A DNA stretch of 64,000 bases from Caprella mutica (taxonomy: Eukaryota; Arthropoda; Malacostraca; Amphipoda; Caprellidae): assembly GCA_947561585.1 (NCBI GenBank), contig CANNZV010000931.1:62001-126000 (forward strand), given 5' to 3'. The notes below the pieces were generated by a model. That model saw only the letters and a program-made list of their open reading frames with translations. It made no database searches and was not told the DNA's origin. Positions 6,061 through 14,388 of this stretch are shown in pieces (position 1 is the first letter of the stretch; each line of letters opens with the position of its first letter). Both the position numbers and the translations under genes were made by a program.

Positions 6061-8253
6061 ATGGAAGTTGGTGCATCTGTGCGAACCGAGCTGAACGTCG
6101 ACGGGATGACGTGCGGGGCGTGCGCGAGTCGGATTCAGCGTCACCTCGATGGCCTGGCCTCTGTCGAGGCAGCCCAGGTGAACTTCGCGACCGGTCGAGC
6201 CACCGTGAACCACGCGCCGTCGGTTGCGGTCGGGTCGCTGGCCGCCGAGATTCAGTCGTTGGGATATCGCGTGATCGACGACGGGGAAGATGTCGAAGCC
6301 GAGCAGGCCCGTGAGGCAGAGCTTCGCCGTCGCCTCATCGTTGGTCTGGCACTTGCGGTTCCGGCAATGGTGCTGTCGATGGTTCCGAGCCTGCAGTTCG
6401 ACGGCTGGAAGTGGGTCGTTGCACTGCTGTCCACCCCCGTGATTCTGTGGTCTGGTTGGCCATTCCATCGCGCTGCGTGGATGAACATTCGACAGGGCTC
6501 GACGACGATGGACACGCTCGTGTCGATGGGCTCGCTGTCCGCGCTCGTGTGGTCGACGGTCGTGCTCGTCGGCGGCTTTGGCGACGGGCACATCTATTTC
6601 GAGACCGGCGCGGTGATCGTTGCGTTGATTCTTCTCGGCAAGTGGTTTGAGTTGCGCTCAAAGCGCCGGTCCGGTGATGCCATCCGGGCGTTGGCCCACC
6701 TCGGTGCAAAGGTGGCAACCCTCGTCGACGGGCGGGAAGTGCCGCTCGACGAGCTCGCCGTTGGCATGCGATTCCAGGTGAGGCCAGGAGATAAAATCGC
6801 CACCGACGGTGTGGTGGTCGATGGTCGTTCTGCGGTTGATGCGTCGATGGTGACCGGCGAGCCGGTGCCGGTCGAGGTTGGTCCCGGCGACGAGGTGATT
6901 GGGGCAACGATCAATGCGAACGGGTCGCTCGTAGTGGAGGCCACCAAGGTCGGTTCCGACACGGCACTCGCTCAGATCATTCGCCTCGTCGACGAGGCGC
7001 AGGGCGGGCGCGCGGAGGTGCAACGACTCGCTGATCGGGTATCGGTTGTCTTCGTTCCCGTTGCGATCGCCATCGCCGCAGCCACGTTGCTCATCTGGCT
7101 GCTGGTTACTGGTGATGTTGATGCGTCGTTCACGGCGGCCGTTGCGGTGCTTATCATTGCGTGCCCGTGCGCGCTCGGTCTAGCAACGCCGCTCGGCATC
7201 ATGGTGGGCACTGGCCGTGGTGCGCAACTCGGCGTCATCATCAAGGGTGGCGAGGTTCTCGAAGACACTCGGGCGATCGATGCGATCGTAGTCGACAAGA
7301 CCGGAACACTCACCGAAGCTGCCATGAGCGTGACCTGCGTCGAGGCGCCGCTATTGGAACCGCGGGACCGAGATCGGGTCGTTGAGTTGGCGGCATCGGC
7401 GGAGGCGAAGTCTGAACACCCGATTGCTGCTGCGATCGCCGCCAGTAGCGGCGAGGTGCTCGCTGTCGATGCGTTCGAGAATCGTCCCGGTTCCGGCGTC
7501 GTCGCCACTGTTGACGGCACCGAGGTGCGGGTCGGTCGACGCACGCTCTTCGAGGAGGTGCCCGCCGAGGTCGAAGCAGCCGCTGACACGGCCGAACGGA
7601 CGGGTGCAACCGCGGTGTTCGCCGGTCGCCGAGGCGGCGCCGAAGTGGTCTTTGTGGTGGCCGATCGGGTCAAGGCCACATCTGCCGACGCAGTGCGGGC
7701 GTTTCATGATCAAGGGCTGTCGGTCACGATGCTCACAGGTGACAATGCCCGAACGGCTGCGTCGGTTGCCGCCGAGGTGGGTATCGGGAGCGAACCCGGC
7801 GATGAGGTGATCGCCGAGGTCTTTCCGCAGGAGAAGGCCGCGGTCATTCGCCGCATGCAAGAGGCTGGGCATCGGGTTGCCATGGTGGGCGATGGTATTA
7901 ACGATGCGCCAGCGTTGGCCCAGGCCGATCTTGGTATTGCCGTTGGCACCGGCACCGACGTGGCGATCGAGTCCTCGGACCTCACGATCGTGTCGGGCGA
8001 CCTGCGCGCAGCCGCCGATGCCATTGCGCTTTCGCGGCGCACGTTGGCCGTGATCAAGGGCAACTTGTTCTGGGCGTTCGCCTACAACGCGGCGGCAATT
8101 CCACTCGCCGCATTTGGCGTTCTGAACCCGATGATCGCCGCCGGGGCCATGGGCTTGTCGTCGCTGTTCGTGATCTCCAACTCGCTGCGTCTTCGCCGGT
8201 TCGCCGGATACCGCCAGGACTCCACGACAAGGCAACACGCGGCGCGAGTGTGA
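6061..8253 (+). CDS. copA: Copper-translocating P1B-type ATPase
   Basis: About 730 residues. The HMA domain at the N-terminus has GMTCGACASRI. Membrane helices, the TGE actuator loop (MVTGEPVPV), the CPC metal site (IACPCALGLATP), the phosphorylation motif DKTGTLTE and the hinge MVGDGINDAPALAQAD follow in the usual order. The CPC plus HMA combination points to Cu(I) efflux driven by ATP. ATG 6061 is preferred because the HMA domain starts right after it; ATG 6037 is also in frame, and neither has a clear ribosome-binding site. It lies just beyond the right att site, so it is probably resident chromosome rather than island cargo. Confidence 0.92.
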   Translation: MEVGASVRTELNVDGMTCGACASRIQRHLDGLASVEAAQVNFATGRATVNHAPSVAVGSLAAEIQSLGYRVIDDGEDVEAEQAREAELRRRLIVGLALAVPAMVLSMVPSLQFDGWKWVVALLSTPVILWSGWPFHRAAWMNIRQGSTTMDTLVSMGSLSALVWSTVVLVGGFGDGHIYFETGAVIVALILLGKWFELRSKRRSGDAIRALAHLGAKVATLVDGREVPLDELAVGMRFQVRPGDKIATDGVVVDGRSAVDASMVTGEPVPVEVGPGDEVIGATINANGSLVVEATKVGSDTALAQIIRLVDEAQGGRAEVQRLADRVSVVFVPVAIAIAAATLLIWLLVTGDVDASFTAAVAVLIIACPCALGLATPLGIMVGTGRGAQLGVIIKGGEVLEDTRAIDAIVVDKTGTLTEAAMSVTCVEAPLLEPRDRDRVVELAASAEAKSEHPIAAAIAASSGEVLAVDAFENRPGSGVVATVDGTEVRVGRRTLFEEVPAEVEAAADTAERTGATAVFAGRRGGAEVVFVVADRVKATSADAVRAFHDQGLSVTMLTGDNARTAASVAAEVGIGSEPGDEVIAEVFPQEKAAVIRRMQEAGHRVAMVGDGINDAPALAQADLGIAVGTGTDVAIESSDLTIVSGDLRAAADAIALSRRTLAVIKGNLFWAFAYNAAAIPLAAFGVLNPMIAAGAMGLSSLFVISNSLRLRRFAGYRQDSTTRQHAARV

Positions 8254-8296
8254 CATTTGTCTCACGGTGGAGGAGGCTCTTGACGGTAGCGTAAGT

Positions 8297-8324
8297 ACCA
8301 TACAAATCTACTGAAATGTACGGT
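8297..8324. promoter_or_regulatory. Inverted repeat upstream of cysH, possible operator
   Basis: ACCATACA and TGTACGGT are inverted repeats (one mismatch) separated by 12 bp. They lie about 115 bp before the cysH start and 12 bp after a TTGACG that could serve as a -35 box. The spacing fits a dimeric repressor such as an Rrf2 or TetR protein. No regulator gene is adjacent, so this is tentative. Confidence 0.35.
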
Positions 8325-8440
8325 CTAATGTTTGCACTAGAGCCTCTAACCGATTCAACAGATCTCCTTGTTGGCGGGTGCGCGTGCACAGCCGTCGGCA
8401 CGCCTTTGGTGGAGTCACTCGAGTCGATCGGGGCGCAATC

Positions 8441-9100
8441 ATGACCACGAAGATCGAAGAACCAGCAGTCAAAATCGACGAAGTCGAGGCGTTCATCATC
8501 GAGGCAGCAGCAAAGTCTGCGTTGCAATGGATGTGGGACACGTATGGAACTCGCTCGTGTGTGCTCACGTCTATGCAGGACGCCGTGCTGATCGACCTCG
8601 CCATGAGCGTCAGCCGCCACATTCCGATCGTGTTCTTAGACAACGGCCATCAATTCGCCGAAACCCTCGACACGGTGTCGCAGGTCGAAAGCCGCTATGG
8701 CATCACGGTCGAAGTTGTTCGCTCAACGAACAATGCCTCGGTCGAGGTTCGTTCCGGGGAGTGCTGCGACGTTAAGGTGTTGCTGCTCGAAGAGGCTCTC
8801 GCCGGTCGGGATGCCTGGGTCTCTGGAATTCAGCGAGTGCACAACGAACATCGTCGCGACACTCCTGTTGTGGGCCGAGATCGCCGCGGCAACGTGAAGG
8901 TGAGCCCGCTCGCGCACTGGCGTGAATCGGATCGCGCCGATTACATCTCCCGTAACGACGTCATCACCAACCCGCTGCTCGACCGCGGCTACCAGTCCGT
9001 CGGTTGCGAGCCATGCACGTCGCCATCTGTCTCCCTCGACGACAGTCGATCCGGTCGGTGGGCCGGCACCGAGCGAACCGAGTGCGGGCTGCACCTCTAG
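8441..9100 (+). CDS. cysH: Assimilatory adenylyl-sulfate (APS) / PAPS reductase
   Basis: This enzyme reduces activated sulfate to sulfite. The 219-residue protein has the PP-loop-like nucleotide region (SCVLTSMQDAVLIDLAM) and the catalytic tail ECGLHL with its Cys. It also has the four cysteines of a [4Fe-4S] cluster (ECCDVK, then GCEPCT), the hallmark of the APS-using type. The start at ATG 8441 gives the normal N-terminus; the frame is open to 8378. No other sulfate-assimilation gene follows it, so it is probably a single-gene unit. A possible operator lies in the 187-bp gap before it. Confidence 0.88.
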   Translation: MTTKIEEPAVKIDEVEAFIIEAAAKSALQWMWDTYGTRSCVLTSMQDAVLIDLAMSVSRHIPIVFLDNGHQFAETLDTVSQVESRYGITVEVVRSTNNASVEVRSGECCDVKVLLLEEALAGRDAWVSGIQRVHNEHRRDTPVVGRDRRGNVKVSPLAHWRESDRADYISRNDVITNPLLDRGYQSVGCEPCTSPSVSLDDSRSGRWAGTERTECGLHL

Positions 9101-9242
9101 GTCACGGCTTGTCGACGATGATCGAGTGCCGTCGGAGTGCACCGTGATGTTGTCGTTGTTCGCGTTCGCCGGCCCAAAGCCAACAACTGTCTTTGCACCC
9201 GAGTGGCCACTGCGTTGGCGGCAAAGCCGATCGGTTACGCAG

Positions 9243-9887
9243 CTAGCGTGAACCTTGGAGTACACCGCGCAATATGCTCATGCCGCTGTGGGTCGGATCG
9301 CCATCGATCGGCTCGATCGAGATGTCAACGATTGGAAAGCCAGACCACTCGACACCATCGGGCACGGTGAACGTTCCGCTGTCGGCCACAACGCCCAGTG
9401 AATACATGTCCGATACGTCTTCGTTTATGACCCACAGCTCGAGCTCGCCGTTTCGGGCGTCGGGCAGCGCGGACAGGTCAAGCTCGACCGAGCACGAACC
9501 GTCGTCGCACACGTAGCGGGCGCTGGCCGTGGCCGTCGTCGACTCAAGCAGGCCGTCATCAGACAGGTTGGCGGTCGCTAACGCTTGAGCTGCATTCGGG
9601 CCTGCCAGCATTACCGCGCCAATGAGCCCGGCAATCACGACACATGCGGCTGCCACCGCCAATTTGGGCGCACTCGCAAACCAGCGGCGACGAGCCTGCG
9701 CGCTGGCGTCGCCCGTGGCGGTGTGAACATCGACGACATTGGTCGGATTCGCTTCCAGGCGGGTGGCGATTCGACCCCACACCAACTCGGGCGGTTCGAC
9801 CCGTTCGAAATCGGTGGGCTGAACCGAGCGCAGCAGGTCTTCGATGGAACGGTCAGGGCCGAGTGGATCACGGTCTTCAGTGGTCAC
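9243..9887 (-). CDS. Anti-sigma factor, RskA-like
   Basis: A 214-residue protein. A cytoplasmic N-terminal domain (about 1-75, IEDLLRSVQPTDFERVEPPELVWGRI) is followed by one membrane helix (KLAVAAACVVIAGLIGAVMLA). An outer domain of the RskA/anti-sigma-K type contains ELELWVINEDVSDMYSLGVV and the GSFTVPDGV-like stretch (DSGTFTVPDGVEWSGFPIVDISIEP). The start is GTG 9887, with GGAGGG seven bases upstream. It overlaps the sigma gene's stop (GTGA), as is usual for a coupled sigma/anti-sigma pair. It should hold the ECF sigma factor at the membrane until an envelope signal releases it. Confidence 0.85.
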   Translation of the reverse strand: MTTEDRDPLGPDRSIEDLLRSVQPTDFERVEPPELVWGRIATRLEANPTNVVDVHTATGDASAQARRRWFASAPKLAVAAACVVIAGLIGAVMLAGPNAAQALATANLSDDGLLESTTATASARYVCDDGSCSVELDLSALPDARNGELELWVINEDVSDMYSLGVVADSGTFTVPDGVEWSGFPIVDISIEPIDGDPTHSGMSILRGVLQGSR

Positions 9888-10456
9888 GTCGCTCCCTCCA
9901 GTTGATGGCGAAGGGTGGCGAGACCCCGTCGAATATCGCTCTTTACCGTACCCAGGGGGATGCCGGTCGCTGCGGCAATCTGCTCGTGGGTTTGGTCCCC
10001 GAAATAGGCGAGCTCCACAACTTTGCGAGCGCGCTCGGATAGTTGCAGCAGCGCTTCGGTCAACAAGAGACGATCCGCAAGATGATTCAGCTCGGCGGTA
10101 GTGCGAATGGAAGTCGACGAAGCTACAGCATCGTCGAGCGGCGACGTCCGCAACGAGCGTCCCTGCTTTCGGAACGAGTCCGTGATCTTGTTCTTCGCGA
10201 TGCCCACGAGCCAGCCAGCCAGCGGGCCACGGCTGGGATCGAACCGATCTCGTGCTTTCCATGCAGCCAAGAAGACCTCCTGAGTGAGGTCGGCCGCCTG
10301 CTCACGTTGAGCTCGGTGACACAGCGTGTGCACCAGGCGGCCGTGTTCGGCGTACACGCGAGCGAGGGCATCTTCGTCTCCGGAGCGAAACGCTTCGTCG
10401 AGCAACGACGTGCCGACCGGTTTGATCGAGTCGGGAGTATCAGCGGTCGGATTCAC
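9884..10456 (-). CDS. ECF RNA polymerase sigma factor, SigK-like
   Basis: Region 2 contains ALARVYAEHGRLVHTLCHRA, then DLTQEVFLAAWKARDRFDPSRGPLAGWLVGIAKNKITDSFRK. Region 4 contains LSERARKVVELAYFGDQTHEQIAAATGIPLGTVKSDIRRGLATLR. The frame is open to 10600, but GTG 10456 gives the family's usual N-terminus (about 190 residues); neither has an obvious ribosome-binding site. Its stop overlaps the RskA-like gene by four bases. Divergent from it are a DUF4397 surface protein and a sortase, which are plausible targets. Confidence 0.85.
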   Translation of the reverse strand: MNPTADTPDSIKPVGTSLLDEAFRSGDEDALARVYAEHGRLVHTLCHRAQREQAADLTQEVFLAAWKARDRFDPSRGPLAGWLVGIAKNKITDSFRKQGRSLRTSPLDDAVASSTSIRTTAELNHLADRLLLTEALLQLSERARKVVELAYFGDQTHEQIAAATGIPLGTVKSDIRRGLATLRHQLEGAT

Positions 10457-10713
10457 GGTTCGATCGTGCCTTTGTTGGCTGAATGCAGGTTCAGTTGAGG
10501 GCGCAGCACAGCGAAAATTCTCGATCCCATTTGTCAATGAGTGTACGCACGAGTCGCCCTTGAGGGGGGCGAACCGGCTTGTCGCAAGCAGTGTCATCAC
10601 TACTCCTTACGTGTGCGACCACCGAAAAGATGCACGTTCGAATTTCTTTGCAAATTTGCATCCGTAGAGCCGACTGCGTGCGTAGAGCAGCTAAACCCGT
10701 TCAAAGGAAACGA

Positions 10714-11514
10714 ATGAAACAACTACTTACGTCCCTGCTCGCTGTGATGGCCATTGCCCTCGCAACCGCTGCCCCCGCCGGCGCTCAAGAAAGCGCCCGC
10801 ATACATTTGATCCACGGCATCCCCGATGTTGAGGTCGATGTTGCTGTTGATGGAGCGAACGTGTTCGAAGGATTTGCGTTCGGAGAGACCCAAGACCTCT
10901 CTGCATTCGCCGGTCAGACCTTGGCCGATCTGCAAGTGCTAGCCGCCGGAACCAACACGGTAGCGATCGATGCGGGCGATGTTGCCCTTCCCGCAAGTGG
11001 CAACTACACCGTCATTGCGCATCTCGACGCTGCAGGTACGCCATCGCTTGCCGTGTTCGAAAACGACGTGTCTGAGATCGCAGCTGGTGAAGGTCGGCTG
11101 ACCGTGCGCCACGCCGCAGCCGCTCCGTCGGTGGACATCTGGGCGAATGACGCAATCGCATTCGCTGGTGTCGACAACGGGCAGGGCGGTAGCGCCGACC
11201 TGGCCGCTGGCACGGTCAGCGCAAGTGTTGTTCCCGCAGGCGAAACCGAACCAGTCGTCATTGGCCCGGCTGACCTGACAGTCGCGGCCGGCACAAATCT
11301 GATCGTGTACGCCGTCGGATCACTGGATGCAGACACCTTGACGGTCGTTACCGAAGCAATAGACGGCCTCGCCGCTTCCCCGGCTGCCGTGCACTCGGGC
11401 AATAGCGCAGTTTCTGATGCTGCAGGAATGAGTGCATCGGCCGCTATGGCGCTAGTCCTTGTCGCGATCAGTGCGCTGATTGTGGTTCCCGCAGTCGCCC
11501 GGGCTCGCCAATAG
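10714..11514 (+). CDS. DUF4397-domain secreted protein with C-terminal membrane anchor
   Basis: A 266-residue protein. A clear signal peptide (MKQLLTSLLAVMAIALATAAPAGAQ) is followed by two DUF4397-type beta modules (ARIHLIHGIPDVEVDVAVDG; then GRLTVRHAAAAPSVDIWAND). A C-terminal hydrophobic helix ends in ARARQ. ATG 10714 has AAAGGAAA upstream; the longer open frame starting at 10579 is not credible. The C-terminus (hydrophobic stretch, then Arg residues) looks like a membrane or sorting anchor, but I see no clear LPxTG motif. It sits next to a sortase gene and probably forms an envelope unit with it. The function of DUF4397 is unknown. Confidence 0.8.
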   Translation: MKQLLTSLLAVMAIALATAAPAGAQESARIHLIHGIPDVEVDVAVDGANVFEGFAFGETQDLSAFAGQTLADLQVLAAGTNTVAIDAGDVALPASGNYTVIAHLDAAGTPSLAVFENDVSEIAAGEGRLTVRHAAAAPSVDIWANDAIAFAGVDNGQGGSADLAAGTVSASVVPAGETEPVVIGPADLTVAAGTNLIVYAVGSLDADTLTVVTEAIDGLAASPAAVHSGNSAVSDAAGMSASAAMALVLVAISALIVVPAVARARQ

Positions 11515-11544
11515 AGCTACGCCTCGACCACGGATTCCGAACAG

Positions 11545-12324
11545 ATGGCACGTTCCCCCCGAAAGTACTGGCGTCATGGACTGTTGTTGTGGTGCTTGGT
11601 GTTTGCCGCATGCTGTTCGGGGTCCGGGGGTTCTACTACCCCAGACCCGATATCGCTCTCGGCCTCGCCATCGCTCTCGGCCTCGCCATCACCTCGCCCC
11701 GCAGCTGGGGGCGAGGTCGGAAGCAGTAGCGTTCCGTCGGCTGCGGAACGTCCCGGTACTCCCCTGGATGTCACTGCCTGGGAAGCGGCCGCTGAACGTT
11801 CGGAAACTGCGCAGCCGTTTGGTCGTGCCCTGCCGCCTGCCCCAATCGGGCTTGACGGCCTGGCATCGCTGGCCTCCGACCAACCGAGCCCAACCCGAAT
11901 TTCCATCGGCGACATCGACGTTGCTGCAGCTCCGATTGTTCCCGTTGGGGTCAACCCCGATGACACCCTTGAAGTGCCGCCCGTCGAGCAAGTTGGCTGG
12001 TATCGCTTCGGCGCCGCTCCTGGGCCAACGGGGTCAGCGGTTCTTGCCGCACACATCGCCTACAACGGCATCGACGGGGTGTTTCGTCATCTGGAGGACC
12101 TTGCCCCGGGGGCGGAGGTGACACTCGAACTCGATGATGGTTCCACTCAGCGGTGGCGCATCACCGAGGTCGTCGAATTCCGCAAGGAGTCTTTGCCGGC
12201 CTCGTTCTTTGCGATCGACGGTGAACCTCAGCTGGTCTTGATCACGTGCGGGGGACAGTTCAATGCCCAGCTTCGCTCGTACGAGTCGAATACCGTCGCT
12301 ATCGCCGTTCGGGCGGACCGCTAG
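11545..12324 (+). CDS. Sortase, class E/F-like, lipoprotein-type N-terminus
   Basis: The 259-residue protein has an N-terminal hydrophobic segment with a lipobox-like CLVFAACCSG, a Ser/Pro-rich linker (about 30-75) and the sortase barrel. Sortase residues are visible: His in SAVLAAHIAYNG, Cys in LVLITCGG and Arg in QLRSYESN. It cuts and transfers surface proteins, or acts on unknown substrates in actinobacteria. The gene begins 30 nt after the DUF4397 gene, so the two are probably co-transcribed, and the DUF4397 protein is the most likely client. Confidence 0.85.
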   Translation: MARSPRKYWRHGLLLWCLVFAACCSGSGGSTTPDPISLSASPSLSASPSPRPAAGGEVGSSSVPSAAERPGTPLDVTAWEAAAERSETAQPFGRALPPAPIGLDGLASLASDQPSPTRISIGDIDVAAAPIVPVGVNPDDTLEVPPVEQVGWYRFGAAPGPTGSAVLAAHIAYNGIDGVFRHLEDLAPGAEVTLELDDGSTQRWRITEVVEFRKESLPASFFAIDGEPQLVLITCGGQFNAQLRSYESNTVAIAVRADR

Positions 12325-12449
12325 GCGGGTCAACAAGAAGACTCCAGGTCGCGAAACCGAACGTCATGTCACAGTCGAGGTGCTTGAGGTCTCTTACTTC
12401 TTAGTGCTCAACATCGGGTTGAGTGCCGCACTGGAAAAGAGACACGAGA

Positions 12450-12761
12450 ATGAACGAGATGGCTGTTGAGATAGTGAATTTCGAAATCGACCCGGCAAGC
12501 GAGGCCGATATGCTCGCCGCTCGCCCTGCCGCGATCGGGGCAATTCGTCGGGAATGCCCAGACCTCGTCAAGGCGCGACTCTTCCGAGGGGAATCGACTG
12601 GGGCATGGATCGAGGTGTGTTTCTGGAAGAGCCTGGAATCAGCGAAGCACGCTGCAGAGACGGCGATGAACTTGCCCGAGACTGGAGCGTATTTCTCTTT
12701 CATCACCTCGCCGCCGGCAATGTCGCACGGCACGCTCGCTGCTGGCGACCCCCGTGGCTGA
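12450..12761 (+). CDS. Small dimeric alpha/beta-barrel (ABM-like) protein
   Basis: A 103-residue protein whose pattern (VEIVNFEIDPASEADMLAARPAAIGAIRRECPDLVKARLFRG, then WIEVCFWKSLESAKHAAE) resembles antibiotic-biosynthesis-monooxygenase or EthD-type ferredoxin-fold barrels. These bind small ligands or act as cofactor-free oxygenases. ATG 12450 or ATG 12459 is the likely start. Its last codons overlap the GTG start of the next gene, an ECF sigma factor, so the two are translationally coupled. It may be a ligand-binding partner of that sigma factor; this is inferred from position only. Confidence 0.65.
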   Translation: MNEMAVEIVNFEIDPASEADMLAARPAAIGAIRRECPDLVKARLFRGESTGAWIEVCFWKSLESAKHAAETAMNLPETGAYFSFITSPPAMSHGTLAAGDPRG

Positions 12762-13599
12762 GTCCGATCCGCTAGCGCTCGTGGTCGAACGGGCCGTAGG
12801 CGGCGACGTCGACGCGCTCGAGGCAGTGTGTCGAGAGCTGCAGGATCCGATCTACCGGCTCGCGATGCGGATGTTCTCACACCCGCAAGATGCAGCGGAC
12901 GCAACCCAAGAGGCGCTCATCCGAATCGTCACCAACCTCGCCTCCTTCGAGGGGCGGTCGAAGGTGACGACATGGGCGTACACGGTCGCCTCGCGCCAGT
13001 TCCTTCGCATGAAAACTCAGCGCCTCGAGCCAACCGTGGGGAGCGCCGATGACTTCGGTGGATGGATCGACGAGCACCGTTCGATGCCATCGGCGGAGAC
13101 GGAGGCCAGGGCGGAATTCGACGAGTTGAGCGGCGACGTGCGGATCGCGTGCACCTATGGGATGCTGCTGTGCTTGTCACGGCCGGTGCGGCTCGCCTAT
13201 GTGTTGGGTGACGTGATCGGGCTGACCGATGTCGAAGGGTCCGAGGCGTGTGGCATTACACCTGCTGCGTTCCGCCAGCGTCTGGCTCGCGCACGCAAGA
13301 CGATGCGTTCGATCATGGGGGAGCGATGCGGTCTGATCAACGCAGACAACCCATGTCGTTGCTCCCATCTTGTCGACGCGAGTATCGACGCTGGCATCCT
13401 TGACCCGAAGCAGCCATTGTTTGCCAAGCACGCAGGCTCCGAGGGTGGTATTGACCACGGAGTTCTCGCCATCGCAGCCGGAGAACTCGACCAAGCGGTG
13501 GCAATTGCGGAGGTGTATCGCATGGACCCAGCGTGGCTTGGGCCGAAGGAAATTGTGTCGTCGATCAGCGTGTCGTTGCCAACGCTGCTCGATTCGTAG
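12754..13599 (+). CDS. ECF sigma factor with C-terminal Cys-containing extension
   Basis: This 281-residue protein is longer than a plain ECF factor. Region 2 has LQDPIYRLAMRMFSHPQDAADATQEALIRIVTNLASF and KVTTWAYTVASRQFLRMK. Region 4 is degenerate but recognisable (LCLSRPVRLAYVLGDVIGLTDVEGSEACGITPAAFRQRLARARKTM). About 80 extra residues follow, starting with CGLINADNPCRCSHL, a Cys cluster that could bind metal or sense redox state. Such tailed ECF groups often lack a separate anti-sigma gene. The GTG start at 12754 overlaps the upstream small-barrel gene by eight bases. Confidence 0.8.
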   Translation: MAESDPLALVVERAVGGDVDALEAVCRELQDPIYRLAMRMFSHPQDAADATQEALIRIVTNLASFEGRSKVTTWAYTVASRQFLRMKTQRLEPTVGSADDFGGWIDEHRSMPSAETEARAEFDELSGDVRIACTYGMLLCLSRPVRLAYVLGDVIGLTDVEGSEACGITPAAFRQRLARARKTMRSIMGERCGLINADNPCRCSHLVDASIDAGILDPKQPLFAKHAGSEGGIDHGVLAIAAGELDQAVAIAEVYRMDPAWLGPKEIVSSISVSLPTLLDS

Positions 13600-13611
13600 A
13601 ACTCCCTATCA

Positions 13612-13647
13612 CCTGGAGCGGCCGGCGACGTTGCCGGTCGCTTCAGG
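13612..13647. terminator. Bidirectional hairpin between convergent genes
   Basis: CCTGGAGCGGCCGG and CCGGTCGCTTCAGG pair over 14 positions (two G-T pairs) around an 8-base loop. The hairpin sits between the sigma gene stop (13599) and the stop of the opposite lipoprotein gene (13643), which lies within the stem. Confidence 0.6.
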
Positions 13648-14251
13648 TTGCGAAGCCGTATTCGGCGAGTTCGCCTTCGGTCATCCAGTAGATGTCTTGT
13701 GCTGGCGCAGCATCAAGCGTGAACCAATAGAACGCAGCGTCGATGCCCATCTCGGCGTAGTAGTCGAGGTAGAGCGAGTGCTGGGGGTCGTCGCGCTGGA
13801 CATCTTTGCCTTCGGTGCCGTCACCGGTGGCCCAGGAATGCACGCCGAAGCGTGCCCCCGGATCGAACGTGCGTGTCGCTCCGGCAAGGTAAAAGTCGAC
13901 GCCGCCGGAAGCCAGCTCGCTTCCTTGGGTAGCGTGCGTGGCAATGCCGGCATCGCGAACCAGCCTCGACGCTTCCAGGTTGGCTTCGTCATCGACAGAG
14001 CCGGGCACATCGAGCATCACGATCGTCGTGACGTTTGGGTTCTCGGCGATCAGCATGCGCACGGCGTCTGGCGTCGAGGAGTGAATCACGCCGGTCATCG
14101 TTGCCGTCGTGCCATCGACGTCGAACGAAGCGCGCTCGTCTGCGGAGATCAACTCACCGTCAACCAGGCCGCACGCTGCGATGGTGAAGGAAACGAGAAG
14201 GAAGATGAACGATCTGGCGAACGCTCGAGCGGTTCGTGTATTGCGAGGCAT
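13643..14251 (-). CDS. COG3904-like ClpP/crotonase-fold lipoprotein
   Basis: The N-terminal segment FARSFIFLLVSFTIAACG ends in a lipobox. The remaining roughly 175 residues match predicted periplasmic proteins of the COG3904 type: TGVIHSSTPDAVRMLIAENPNVTTIVMLDVPGSVDDEANL, then SGGVDFYLAGATRTFDPGARFGVHSW, and a closing YYAEMGIDAAFYWFTLDAAPAQDIYWMT. The fold is ClpP/crotonase-like, with a Gly-rich turn (ELASGG) where a serine protease would keep its Ser. Catalysis is not established. It is a single minus-strand gene, with a shared 137-bp gap before the divergent bioA gene. Confidence 0.7.
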   Translation of the reverse strand: MPRNTRTARAFARSFIFLLVSFTIAACGLVDGELISADERASFDVDGTTATMTGVIHSSTPDAVRMLIAENPNVTTIVMLDVPGSVDDEANLEASRLVRDAGIATHATQGSELASGGVDFYLAGATRTFDPGARFGVHSWATGDGTEGKDVQRDDPQHSLYLDYYAEMGIDAAFYWFTLDAAPAQDIYWMTEGELAEYGFAT

Positions 14252-14388
14252 CCTGCAACGCTAGAGCTTGATTGTGCCGTTGGCGTGACACATGCCAGCT
14301 CGCAGCACAATCCCGATTCCGCACCGTCCAGATAGAAAGAAATGCTGCGATGGGTTCACCACCTCTCGCCGACTAGGAGGATTCAGCG

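Noticed and set aside
8280..8306. Full sigma-70 promoter before cysH
   Set aside because: TTGACG is a good -35 box, but no -10 box at 16-18 bp spacing is convincing, so I list only the inverted repeat.
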